A DNA stretch of 11,348 nt, taken from positions 7,942 to 19,289 of the forward strand of contig JAGNUJ010000019.1 in assembly GCA_017987055.1 (NCBI GenBank). Reading direction: 5' to 3'. Both the position numbers and the translations under genes were made by a program. Source of the DNA: Giesbergeria sp. Lineage in GTDB: Bacteria; Pseudomonadota; Gammaproteobacteria; Burkholderiales; Burkholderiaceae_C. Below, one piece after another: positions 1 through 7,732 of the stretch (its first letter is position 1; every line of letters starts with the position of its first letter). The notes below the pieces were generated by a model. It had not been told where the DNA came from and searched no databases. It saw nothing but the letters and a program-made list of their open reading frames with translations.

Positions 1-2
1 GC

Positions 3-446
<444 letters not shown>

Positions 447-449
447 ATC

Positions 450-1526
450 GTGGTGTATGCCGTTGGCGTTGAGCCAAGCCGTTTTCAGACGCTGGATTTT
501 TTGTCGTTGCTGGTAGCAGTGCTGCGCAGCGATGGCAGCTTGGAGTTTGCCAACACCGCACTTGAGAGCACCCTAGGCCTGTCGCGGCGCACCCTGCAAG
601 GCTTGGATTTTGCCCAATTCTTTGATGATCCGGTGCCGCTGCAGACGGCACTGCAGGGCGCTGGCGAGCCCGATTTTGTGGCGCTGCGCTTTGAGGCCAC
701 CCTCAAGCGTCCGCACCAAGAGCCCGTGCCGGTGTATGCCAGCGTGGCTCCCGCTGAGCAGCGCGGCGAAGTATTGCTCGAGCTGTGGCCGCTAGCGCAG
801 CAACTGCGCCAAGATCGCGAAGAACGCCTGCGCGAGCAGGCCCAAGCGCACAAAGAATTGATCCGCAATCTGGCGCATGAAATTAAAAATCCGCTAGGCG
901 GTCTGCGCGGTGCCGCGCAACTGCTGGAGCTGGAGCTGGCCAGTCCCGAGCTGAGCGAATACACCCAAGTCATCATCCATGAGGCCGATCGCTTGCAAAG
1001 TTTGGTCGATCGGCTTCTAGCACCGCACCGCCATCCGCACTTGGTGAGCGATGTCAATATCCACGAGGTCTGCGAGCACGTACGTTCACTGGTGTTGTTG
1101 GAGCATCCGCACGGCTTACAGGTGGTGCGCGACTACGACATCTCCCTGCCCGAATTTCGTGGCGATCGCGCCCAGCTGATACAGGCCGTGCTCAACATCG
1201 TGCAAAACGCTGCCCAAGCACTGTCAGCACAAATAGCCCGGGGCGAGCCGGCCTGTATTACGTTGCGAACGCGGGTGGCGCGCCAAATTACGCTGGGGCG
1301 CGAGCGCCACAAACTGGCGCTGCAACTGCACATTATCGACAACGGACCGGGTGTGCCCGAGGCTATTCGGGAGCGTGTTTTTTATCCGCTGGTGTCCGGA
1401 CGTGATGGTGGCTCAGGGCTGGGGCTGGCGTTGGCGCAAACCTTTGTGCAGCGCCATCACGCCATTTTGGAGTGCGACAGCGTGCCGGGGCGCACAGACT
1501 TTCGTATCCTGTTGCCGTTGCCTTGA
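450..1526 (+). CDS. ntrB: Nitrogen regulation sensor histidine kinase NtrB (GlnL)
   Basis: A 358-residue soluble histidine kinase/phosphatase that phosphorylates NtrC according to nitrogen status relayed by PII protein (established for the family). An N-terminal PAS-like domain covers about residues 13-115 and has no membrane segment. The H-box is NLAHEIKNPLGG with phospho-acceptor His143, close to His139 of E. coli NtrB. The N-box Asn residues are at 249 and 253 (NIVQNAAQAL). The ATP-binding G1 motif is DNGPG (297-301) and G2 is GSGLGLALAQ (321-330). The start is GTG at 450, three bases after the upstream stop, with no clear Shine-Dalgarno; a second GTG at 453 is equally possible. ntrC follows after 51 nt, so the two are probably one operon. 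The neighbour NtrC supports the specific assignment. Confidence 0.95.
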   Translation: MVYAVGVEPSRFQTLDFLSLLVAVLRSDGSLEFANTALESTLGLSRRTLQGLDFAQFFDDPVPLQTALQGAGEPDFVALRFEATLKRPHQEPVPVYASVAPAEQRGEVLLELWPLAQQLRQDREERLREQAQAHKELIRNLAHEIKNPLGGLRGAAQLLELELASPELSEYTQVIIHEADRLQSLVDRLLAPHRHPHLVSDVNIHEVCEHVRSLVLLEHPHGLQVVRDYDISLPEFRGDRAQLIQAVLNIVQNAAQALSAQIARGEPACITLRTRVARQITLGRERHKLALQLHIIDNGPGVPEAIRERVFYPLVSGRDGGSGLGLALAQTFVQRHHAILECDSVPGRTDFRILLPLP

Positions 1527-1577
1527 TGTGTTGGCGGTTGGCAGTATGTCCTTGGTTCCTCCGCGAAAGAGCCCCCC

Positions 1578-3074
1578 ATGAAGCCGATCTGGCTAGTTGA
1601 TGACGATCCTTCGATTCGGTTTGTGCTGGAGAAAGCGTTAGCGCGCGAGGGCTTACCCACGCGCAGCTTTAGCCACCCCAGCGAGGTGCTGGCAGCGCTG
1701 GCCAGTCTGGAGGTGCCCGGCGCTGAGCCTGGGCCACAGGTATTGGTGAGCGACATTCGGATGCCCGGCGGCTCGGGGCTGCAACTGCTCGAGAAAGTCC
1801 ATGCATTGCAGCCGGGTTTGCCAGTCATCATCATGACCGCGTACTCCGACCTCGATAGCGCCGTCTCGGCGTTTCAACGTGGCGCTTTTGAATACCTGCC
1901 CAAGCCGTTTGATGTGCATAAAGCGGTCGCGCTCATTGGCCGTGCAGTGCAAGAGAGCCAGCGCGAAGCGGCAGTGCAAGAGTTGCCTGTCGCCAGTGCC
2001 GAGATGCTGGGTCAAGCGCCGGCGATGCAAGACGTTTTTCGTACCATCGGCCGCCTCAGTGCGAGCCAAGTGACGGTACTCATTACAGGCGAATCTGGCT
2101 CGGGTAAAGAGCTGGTAGCGCGCGCGCTACACAAACACTCACCTGTCTCTGGCGGGCCTTTTGTGGCCATCAACACCGCAGCTATTCCCAAAGACTTGCT
2201 TGAATCAGAGCTGTTTGGCCATGAGCGCGGCGCCTTCACCGGCGCGCAGGCACAGCGGCGTGGACGCTTTGAACAGGCCGAGGGCGGCACTTTGTTTTTG
2301 GACGAAATTGGCGATATGCCGTTGGAGCTGCAAACGCGGCTGCTGCGTGTGCTCTCGGATGGACACTTTTACCGTGTGGGTGGCCACAGCAGCGTGCCCT
2401 CGCGCGTGCGTGTGATTGCTGCGACGCACCAAAACTTAGAGCAGCGGGTGCAAGACGGCATCTTTCGCGAAGACCTGTTTCACCGCCTTAACGTGATTCG
2501 TTTGCGCCTGCCCGCGCTGCGCGAGCGGCGCGAAGATATTGCGATGTTGGCGCGCCACTTCTTACAGCACAGTGCGCGCCAGCTAGGCGTCGAGCCCAAG
2601 CGCATCTCCGAGGCCGCCTTGGAGCGGCTGGCGCAATGTGGCTTTCCGGGCAACGTGCGCCAGCTGGAAAACATCTGCCACTGGCTTAGCGTGATGGCAC
2701 CGGCGCAAGTGGTGGCGGTGCAAGACTTGCCTCCCGAGGTGCTGGCCGAGACCGCCAGCCACACTGGCGACACCCACGTTGACAGCAGCGCCACCAACAA
2801 CGCCCCAGCAAGCGCAGTCGAGTTTTCAGCGGCGGCTGACTGGGAGGCGGCGCTGGCCCAAGAGGCGCAAGCGCTGTTGGCACAAGGCGATGCAGTGGTG
2901 TGGGACGTTTTGCTGCGCCGCTTTGAAGTCCAGCTGATCGGCAGCGCTCTGCGCGCCACGCAAGGGCGGCGCATGGAGGCAGCGCAGCGGCTGGGCATTG
3001 GCCGCAACACCCTGAGCCGCAAAATTCAGGAGTTGGGGTTGGATGCGCACGATGAGAGTGAAAATGGCGTCTAA
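1578..3074 (+). CDS. ntrC: Nitrogen regulation response regulator NtrC (GlnG), sigma-54 activator
   Basis: A 498-residue sigma-54-dependent activator. The receiver domain (about 1-120) has the acidic pocket VDDD (7-10), phospho-acceptor Asp59 in VSDIRMPGG, Thr87 and Lys109. The AAA+ domain (about 143-380) has Walker A GESGSGKE (171-178), the sigma-54 contact loop GAFTGA (218-223) and Walker B GGTLFLDEIGD (236-246). A C-terminal Fis-type helix-turn-helix contains AAQRLGIGRNTLSRKIQEL. It is about 30 residues longer than E. coli NtrC; the extra length appears to lie in an Ala/Ser/Thr-rich linker (about 393-425) between the AAA+ and DNA-binding domains. The ATG at 1578 is preceded by a purine-rich GCGAAAGAG. 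The stop codon TAA and the last codons lie inside a copy of the dispersed repeat (3066-3102), so the extreme C-terminus (NGV) may not be ancestral. Confidence 0.96.
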   Translation: MKPIWLVDDDPSIRFVLEKALAREGLPTRSFSHPSEVLAALASLEVPGAEPGPQVLVSDIRMPGGSGLQLLEKVHALQPGLPVIIMTAYSDLDSAVSAFQRGAFEYLPKPFDVHKAVALIGRAVQESQREAAVQELPVASAEMLGQAPAMQDVFRTIGRLSASQVTVLITGESGSGKELVARALHKHSPVSGGPFVAINTAAIPKDLLESELFGHERGAFTGAQAQRRGRFEQAEGGTLFLDEIGDMPLELQTRLLRVLSDGHFYRVGGHSSVPSRVRVIAATHQNLEQRVQDGIFREDLFHRLNVIRLRLPALRERREDIAMLARHFLQHSARQLGVEPKRISEAALERLAQCGFPGNVRQLENICHWLSVMAPAQVVAVQDLPPEVLAETASHTGDTHVDSSATNNAPASAVEFSAAADWEAALAQEAQALLAQGDAVVWDVLLRRFEVQLIGSALRATQGRRMEAAQRLGIGRNTLSRKIQELGLDAHDESENGV

Positions 3075-3102
3075 GCCAATAAAATCAAGCGCTAACAGCT
3101 AT
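3066..3102 (+). repeat. Dispersed palindromic repeat, copy A (37-bp core)
   Basis: A divergent copy of a repeat found four times in the window. The core begins GGCGTCTAAGCC, has 11 variable AT-rich bases, then GCGCTAACAGCTAT. It aligns without gaps to the other three cores; by hand it matches copy B at 23 of 37 positions. TCTA, GCG and AGCTAT are invariant in all four. The TAA of ntrC (3072-3074) is core positions 7-9. The left outer arm seen in copies B-D is not recognisable here, because that stretch is ntrC coding sequence. Confidence 0.6.
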
Positions 3103-3120
3103 GAAAAGCATAGTGTTTTT
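3098..3120 (+). terminator. Candidate intrinsic terminator after ntrC
   Basis: CTATG (3099-3103) and CATAG (3109-3113) form a perfect 5-bp stem with loop AAAAG, extendable by one G-U pair, followed by TG and TTTTT (3116-3120). The stem is short and AT-rich, so it would be weak. It lies between the convergent ntrC and exonuclease III genes, where a terminator is expected. Its left arm is the conserved GCTAT end of repeat copy A; the right arm is unique to this copy. Confidence 0.45.
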
Positions 3121-3135
3121 CTGTACGCAGCGCCG

Positions 3136-3924
3136 TTAATTAATTTCAATAACGAGTGTCGCCACCACCGGTGCGTGGTCGCTGGGCTGGGGGTTTTTGC
3201 GCGGTGCGCGGTCAATCTGGCAGGCCGTGACGCTGCTGCGCAGCGCATCGCTGACCAAGATGTGGTCAATGCGCAAGCCGCGGTTTTTCTGAAAACCCAG
3301 CATCCGGTAATCCCACCACGAGTAGCTTTTCTCGGGCTGCTCAAACAGCCGGTAAGCGTCGGTCAGCCCCAGCGCTAGTAAGCTTTGAAAATGCGCCCGC
3401 TCCTCGCTTGTGTGGTGGATGCTGCCCTGCAGGCCGACCGGGTCGTAAGAGTCGCGGTCTTGCGGCGCGACGTTAAAGTCGCCCACCAGCACCAAGCGCG
3501 GGTGCGCGGCCAGCTCGGCGCGCAGCCAGTCGTGCAGGGCGGCGAGCCAGCGCAGTTTGTAGGCAAATTTTTCGCTGCCCGGCTCTTGCCCGTTGACAAA
3601 ATAGCCATTGACCACGCGCAGCGGGCCTTGCGGCGTGTCTAACGTGGCTGCAATGGTGCGTGCCTGCGGATCGTCAAAACCGGCAATATTGCGCACCACG
3701 CTGTGCAGCGGCTGGCGGCTGAGCAGGGCAACGCCGTTATAGGTTTTCTGCCCAAAAAACGCGGCGTGGTAGCCGGCGGCCAGCAGCGCCTCGACCGGAA
3801 AATGCTCGTCACTGAGTTTGAGTTCTTGCAAACCCAGCACATCGACCGGGTTGGCGGCCAGCCAGTCCAGCACCTGCGGCAGGCGTACTTTGAGGGAGTT
3901 GACGTTCCAAGTGGCGATTTGCAT
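3136..3924 (-). CDS. xth: Exodeoxyribonuclease III (AP endonuclease)
   Basis: A 262-residue enzyme of the exonuclease III / AP endonuclease (EEP) family, near the 268 residues of E. coli Xth. It cleaves DNA 5' of abasic sites and removes nucleotides from 3' ends during base-excision repair. The expected residues are present: TWNVNSLK at the N-terminus, metal-binding Glu34 (LQELK), Tyr108 (NGYFV), Asp149/Asn151 (GDFNVAP), Asp220 (LRIDHIL) and the C-terminal SDHAP with Asp249/His250. The ATG at 3924 starts MQIATWNVNS, the usual family start. It is convergent with ntrC (61 nt apart) and divergent from modA. The local paralogue name (xthA or exoA) cannot be settled from the sequence. Confidence 0.95.
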   Translation of the reverse strand: MQIATWNVNSLKVRLPQVLDWLAANPVDVLGLQELKLSDEHFPVEALLAAGYHAAFFGQKTYNGVALLSRQPLHSVVRNIAGFDDPQARTIAATLDTPQGPLRVVNGYFVNGQEPGSEKFAYKLRWLAALHDWLRAELAAHPRLVLVGDFNVAPQDRDSYDPVGLQGSIHHTSEERAHFQSLLALGLTDAYRLFEQPEKSYSWWDYRMLGFQKNRGLRIDHILVSDALRSSVTACQIDRAPRKNPQPSDHAPVVATLVIEIN

Positions 3925-3997
3925 AGCATTTAAAGACCGTAAAACAGATGCGCCCGATGGTAGCCGCCGACCGCCGAGGCCAGCGGGTTTCTCGGCC

Positions 3998-4025
3998 TTT
4001 GGAGCGTTATCACCAAACGTATACT
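3998..4025 (+). promoter_or_regulatory. Candidate modA promoter with possible ModE half-site
   Basis: TATACT (4020-4025) matches the -10 consensus at 5 of 6 positions and lies 46 nt before the modA ATG. The -35 is poor: TTTGGA at 3998-4003, 16-bp spacer. Between them, CGTTAT (4005-4010) resembles one half of the E. coli ModE operator (CGTTAT ... ATAACG); the partner half is at best degraded (ATACTGCG, 4021-4028). Binding there would block the promoter, as expected for ModE repression. Just upstream, GCCGAG (3973-3978) and CTCGGC (3991-3996) form an inverted repeat of unknown role. The rest of the 147-bp region must also hold the divergent xth promoter, which I could not place. Confidence 0.35.
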
Positions 4026-4071
4026 GCGCTACTGATTTTGTCTCTGCTCACTGTTTTGAAGGGTTGCTGCT

Positions 4072-4830
4072 ATGTCTTATCGTTCTGCAAAAAAAGCTTT
4101 GGCTGTGTTGGTGTGCTCTGCTTTCGCTAGTGCCGCGTGGGCGGGGGAAGTGACGGTGTCGGCTGCGGCCAGTTTGACCAATGCGTTCAAAGACATTGCG
4201 CAGGGCTATGAGGCGCAAAACCCCGGCACCAAGGTGCGGCTGAACTTTGGCGGCTCGGGTGCGTTGCTGCAGCAAATGGCCAAGGGCGCGCCGGTCGATG
4301 TGTTTGCCTCTGCCGACCAAGAAACTATGGACAAGGCGCAAAAAGAAGGCCTCGTCCTCGCCGCTGATCGCCAAGATTTTGTGCGCAACCAGCTGGTGCT
4401 GATCGTGCCGAGCGACGCCAAACGGGTGCCCGCCAGCCTCAGCGATCTGACCCACACCGGCTACACCCGCGTGGCGATTGCCAATCCGGCCAGCGTGCCG
4501 GTCGGGCGCTACGCGCAAACCGCGTTAGAGGCCGCCAAGCTGTGGCCAGCCGTGCAAGCCAAAGCCATCAACACGCAAAACGTGCGCCAGTCGCTCGATT
4601 ACGTGGCGCGCGGCGAGGTCGATGCCGGTTTTGTCTACGCCACCGACGCGGCCATCATGAAAAACAAGGTCAAAGTGGCGTTTGAGGTGCCTTTGGCCAC
4701 CGCCATCCGCTATCCCATCGCCAAAACCGCCGCTAGCAGCCATGCGGCCGAGGCCACATCGTTTATCAATTACTTGGCCACGCCGGCTGCGCAAGACATT
4801 TTGGGCAAATACGGCTTTGCCAAGCCCTGA
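4072..4830 (+). CDS. modA: Molybdate ABC transporter periplasmic binding protein ModA
   Basis: A 252-residue periplasmic protein that binds molybdate (and tungstate) and delivers it to ModBC. A signal peptide is clear: positives at residues 4-8, hydrophobic stretch ALAVLVCSAFASAAWA, likely cleavage after Ala24 (AWA/GEV). The mature protein starts with VTVSAAASLTNAFKDIA, the family hallmark. Ligand-binding positions correspond to Ser34 (AASL), Ser62 (GGSGALLQQ) and Tyr189 (GFVYATDA), matching Ser12, Ser39 and Tyr170 of mature E. coli ModA. The ATG has a good ribosome binding site, GAAGGG, 8 nt upstream. It is the first gene of modABC-modE; modB follows after 34 nt that can fold into a hairpin. 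Expression is probably controlled by ModE, encoded last in the cluster. Confidence 0.96.
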   Translation: MSYRSAKKALAVLVCSAFASAAWAGEVTVSAAASLTNAFKDIAQGYEAQNPGTKVRLNFGGSGALLQQMAKGAPVDVFASADQETMDKAQKEGLVLAADRQDFVRNQLVLIVPSDAKRVPASLSDLTHTGYTRVAIANPASVPVGRYAQTALEAAKLWPAVQAKAINTQNVRQSLDYVARGEVDAGFVYATDAAIMKNKVKVAFEVPLATAIRYPIAKTAASSHAAEATSFINYLATPAAQDILGKYGFAKP

Positions 4831-4831
4831 G

Positions 4832-4853
4832 CTTGCTCAGACTTTTGAGCAGG
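4832..4853 (+). promoter_or_regulatory. Hairpin between modA and modB covering the modB ribosome binding site
   Basis: In RNA, CUUGCUCA (4832-4839) pairs with UGAGCAGG (4846-4853) as an 8-bp stem with one G-U pair and a 6-nt loop. No U-run follows, so it is not a standard terminator. The right arm contains the first three bases of AGGAA (4851-4855), the modB Shine-Dalgarno 9 nt before its ATG. It could lower modB translation or protect modA mRNA 3' ends, fitting the usual excess of binding protein over permease. Role inferred. Confidence 0.45.
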
Positions 4854-4864
4854 AATAGTCCCGA

Positions 4865-5542
4865 ATGGAAGTAGCCTGGTCAGCGCTGAGCTTGTCGCTG
4901 CAAGTGGCCGGCTGGGCGACGGCGCTGAATTTGGTGCTGGGCATTGGCGTGGGCTACCTGCTGGCGCGCACGCGGTTTGTCGGGCGCGACTTGCTCGACA
5001 CCCTGCTGACGCTGCCGATGGTGATGCCGCCCACGGTGCTGGGTTACTACCTGCTGGTGCTGCTTGGGCGCAATGGCTGGATTGGGCGGTGGCTGCAAGA
5101 CAGCTTCGGCATCCACCTGATTTTTACCCTCAAAGGCGCGGTGATTGCGGCCACCATCGTGGCGTTTCCGCTGGTGTTCAAGCCAGCGCGGGCGGCGTTT
5201 GAGGCGATTGACCGCCAAGTTGAAGAGGCGGGCCGCGTGCTGGGCATCTCTGAAATCGGCATCTTTTTACGCATCACCTTGCCGCTAGCGTGGCGCGGCA
5301 TTTTGGCCGGCGTGCTGCTGGCCTTTGCCCGCGCTTTAGGCGAGTTTGGCGCGACGCTGATGGTCGCCGGCAGCATTCCCGGCAAAACGCAAACGCTGTC
5401 GATTGCCGTTTATGAAGCCGTACAAGCCGGCCAAGACGACATCGCCAACACGCTGGTGTTGATTACTTCGCTGGTGTGCGTGGTGGTGCTGCTGAGCGCT
5501 GGGCGCTTGGCACCGGGGCGTGTGGCGCACCAGCGTTCTTGA
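4865..5542 (+). CDS. modB: Molybdate ABC transporter permease ModB
   Basis: A 225-residue inner-membrane permease of the CysTW/ModB type with about five hydrophobic segments (near residues 10-34, 45-68, 88-106, 143-168 and 196-212). The conserved LTLPMVMPPTVLGYYLL follows the first helix. The cytoplasmic EAA loop that contacts the ATPase is VEEAGRVLGIS...RITLPLAWRG (about 119-145), and FARALGEFGATLMVAG follows it, as is usual for ModB. The start ATG at 4865 has AGGAA 9 nt upstream. The gene lies between modA and modC in the standard transporter order. Length matches E. coli ModB (229). The short hydrophilic tail ending AHQRS is unremarkable. Confidence 0.96.
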   Translation: MEVAWSALSLSLQVAGWATALNLVLGIGVGYLLARTRFVGRDLLDTLLTLPMVMPPTVLGYYLLVLLGRNGWIGRWLQDSFGIHLIFTLKGAVIAATIVAFPLVFKPARAAFEAIDRQVEEAGRVLGISEIGIFLRITLPLAWRGILAGVLLAFARALGEFGATLMVAGSIPGKTQTLSIAVYEAVQAGQDDIANTLVLITSLVCVVVLLSAGRLAPGRVAHQRS

Positions 5543-5569
5543 ACAGGCGCTGAACCGCTTTTTAAACCT

Positions 5570-6246
<677 letters not shown>

Positions 6247-6253
<7 letters not shown>

Positions 6254-6303
6254 CCAAATCGGCCTCTAGCCCTTATGCAGCAAGCGGCGGCAGCTATCAA
6301 AAT
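6247..6303 (+). repeat. Dispersed palindromic repeat, copy B
   Basis: Left outer arm TTTATAG (6247-6253), 7 nt, then the 37-bp core (6261-6297) beginning GGCCTCTAGCCC and ending CAGCTAT, then CAAAAT. The outer arms TTTATAG and CTATCAAA are near-reverse complements. The arm-to-core spacing is the same in copies C and D. The copy fills most of the 69-bp modC-modE gap, and the modC stop codon is the TAG of its left arm. The right inner arm is altered here (GCGGCGG instead of GCGCTAG). No terminator-like U-run follows, so modE can be co-transcribed. Confidence 0.65.
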
Positions 6304-6322
6304 TAAACAATAGAAAACCACC

Positions 6323-7135
6323 ATGCCTTTCAACGACACACGGATTGAACTCGGCGGCGCTGTCTGGATGACAGTCGGCGGCGAAAACTTGGCTGGCACC
6401 AGCCGCATGGCGCTGCTGGCGCAAATTGCCCAATCTGGCTCCATCACCCAAGCCGCCAAGGCGGTGAAGATGAGCTACAAGGCCGCTTGGGACGCCATTG
6501 ACACCATGAACAACTTGGCCGGCGAACCGCTGCTCGAGCGCGTCGCCGGTGGCAAAGGCGGCGGCGGCACGGTGCTGACGCGCCGGGGCTTGCAGTTGGT
6601 CGAAAACTTTCGCCTGATTGAGCGCGAGCACCGCCAGTTTGTCGCGCAGCTCAATGCGCAGGCCGAAGGCATTGCCGATGATTTTTTGTTGTTGAAAAGG
6701 ATGGGCATGAAAACCAGCGCACGCAACCACTTTGCCGGACAAGTCACCCGCGTTCAGCGCGGCTCAGTCAATGACGAGATTGAAATCGAAGCCGCTGGCG
6801 GCCACAAAGTCATCGCCATCGTCACCCACGAAAGCGCCGAAAGCTTGGGGCTGGAGGTGGGCGCGCAGGCGTTTGCGCTGGTCAAGGCTTCGTCCATCGT
6901 CATCGTGACGGATGCCCAGGGCGCCAAGTTCTCGGCGCGCAACCGTTTGAGCGGCACCGTCTTGCGCTTGGTGCCGGGCGCGGTCAACACCGAAGTGGTG
7001 ATTGGCTTGAGCGGCGCTGGCTCGGTGGCAGCCACCATCACCAACGAGAGCGCCCAGTCGCTGGCGCTGGTCGAAGGCGCGGTGGCCACGGCGATTTTCA
7101 AGGCCTCCAGCGTGATAGTGGGCGCGCCGGCTTAA
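6323..7135 (+). CDS. modE: Molybdate-responsive transcriptional regulator ModE
   Basis: A 270-residue ModE, close to E. coli ModE (262). The N-terminal LysR-type winged helix-turn-helix includes LAQIAQSGSITQAAKAVKMS with SYKAAWDAID (about 30-60), followed by a glycine-rich wing (76-82) and a helical dimer segment to about 125. Two MOP (molybdenum-pterin-binding-like) domains follow, each opening with SARN: 132-135 (ARNHFAGQVTRV) and 204-207 (ARNRLSGTVLRL). With molybdate bound, ModE dimers usually repress mod genes and may activate molybdoenzyme genes. Its position as last gene of the mod cluster differs from E. coli, where modE is divergent. Because this ModC has no MOP domain, ModE is the only visible molybdate sensor. 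The ATG at 6323 has no strong ribosome binding site. Its stop shares bases with the folA stop. Confidence 0.95.
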   Translation: MPFNDTRIELGGAVWMTVGGENLAGTSRMALLAQIAQSGSITQAAKAVKMSYKAAWDAIDTMNNLAGEPLLERVAGGKGGGGTVLTRRGLQLVENFRLIEREHRQFVAQLNAQAEGIADDFLLLKRMGMKTSARNHFAGQVTRVQRGSVNDEIEIEAAGGHKVIAIVTHESAESLGLEVGAQAFALVKASSIVIVTDAQGAKFSARNRLSGTVLRLVPGAVNTEVVIGLSGAGSVAATITNESAQSLALVEGAVATAIFKASSVIVGAPA

Positions 7136-7641
7136 AGCCCCACCGCCGTTGGCTGGCGCTGGTAGCGCACAAAGCTAAACGCCAGCCCGCCCGCGCCGAC
7201 ATGGTCTTGGCGCGCCGCCGCGTGCCACTGCTCGCCTAGCACGGGGGCGAAGGTGTCGCCCGCAAAATCTTGCGCAATTTCCGTCACTTCCACCCGGTCG
7301 GCCAGCGGCAAGGCTTGGGCATAGATTTGCCCGCCGCCCATCACCCACACGGTCGCTGGCGCATCTTGCTCGCACAGTTGTAGCGCCTCGGCCAGGCTGG
7401 AGGCGCGCTGTGCGCCGTTTTCGCTCCAATCGGCTTGCCGGGTGATGACGATGTTGCGCCGCCCCGGCAGCGGCCGAAAGCGCGCGGGCAGCGAGTCCCA
7501 GGTTTTGCGGCCCATGATGACCGGGCAACCGCTGGTCAGGCGTTTGAAGTGCGCCAAGTCTTCGGGCAAATGCCACGGCATGGTGCCGCCCTTGCCAATG
7601 GTGCCGTTGGCGGCGCGGGCGTAGATGAGAGCGATTTCCAC
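7132..7641 (-). CDS. folA: Dihydrofolate reductase
   Basis: Reduces dihydrofolate to tetrahydrofolate with NADPH, regenerating the cofactor oxidised by ThyA. From the GTG at 7641 the protein has 169 residues and starts MEIALIYARAANG, a typical family start. Visible motifs are GTIGKGGTMPWHLPEDLAHF (13-32) with active-site Asp28 (Asp27 in E. coli), VIMGRKTWDSLP, LPGRRNIVITR and the NADPH-binding VMGGGQIYAQALPLADR. A TTG at 7656 is in frame and would add MATNS; I prefer 7641 because the extra residues are outside the usual domain and TTG is rarer, but neither start has a Shine-Dalgarno and there is no ATG option. It is the last gene of the minus-strand series, after thyA. Its stop overlaps the modE stop. 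Confidence 0.93.
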   Translation of the reverse strand: MEIALIYARAANGTIGKGGTMPWHLPEDLAHFKRLTSGCPVIMGRKTWDSLPARFRPLPGRRNIVITRQADWSENGAQRASSLAEALQLCEQDAPATVWVMGGGQIYAQALPLADRVEVTEIAQDFAGDTFAPVLGEQWHAAARQDHVGAGGLAFSFVRYQRQPTAVGL

Positions 7642-7643
7642 AG

Positions 7644-7658
7644 AATTGGTAGCCAATT
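7644..7658. promoter_or_regulatory. Perfect dyad at the folA start
   Basis: AATTGG (7644-7649), TAG, CCAATT (7653-7658) is a perfect inverted repeat with a 3-bp centre. It ends 2 bp before the preferred folA GTG and contains the alternative TTG (7654-7656). In folA mRNA it could form a small AU-rich hairpin over the start region; as DNA it could be an operator. It overlaps the first bases of repeat copy C. No function can be assigned. Confidence 0.4.
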
Positions 7659-7713
7659 TATAGTTAAAAGTGCCTCTAGCCCAATGGATACGTGCGCTAG
7701 TAGCTATTAAATA
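7657..7713 (+). repeat. Dispersed palindromic repeat, copy C
   Basis: Left arm TTTATAG (7657-7663), 7 nt, then the core (7671-7707) beginning TGCCTCTAGCCC and ending GCGCTAGTAGCTAT, then TAAATA. Inner arms CTAGC and GCTAG are perfect here. By hand the core matches copy D at 30 of 37 positions, the closest pair in the window. It occupies most of the thyA-folA gap and would be transcribed in the folA leader in reverse orientation. Confidence 0.7.
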
Positions 7714-7732
7714 AGGAGTGTTTTAAGGTGGC

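Noticed and set aside
3973..3996. GCCGAG/CTCGGC inverted repeat before modA as an intrinsic terminator
   Set aside because: The loop is 12 nt and no U-run follows on either strand; I mention it only as an inverted repeat of unknown role.
6254..6322. Remnant of a ModC MOP domain after the modC stop
   Set aside because: Only 69 bp lie before modE and they are mostly repeat copy B; there is no room for a MOP domain and no SARN-like motif.
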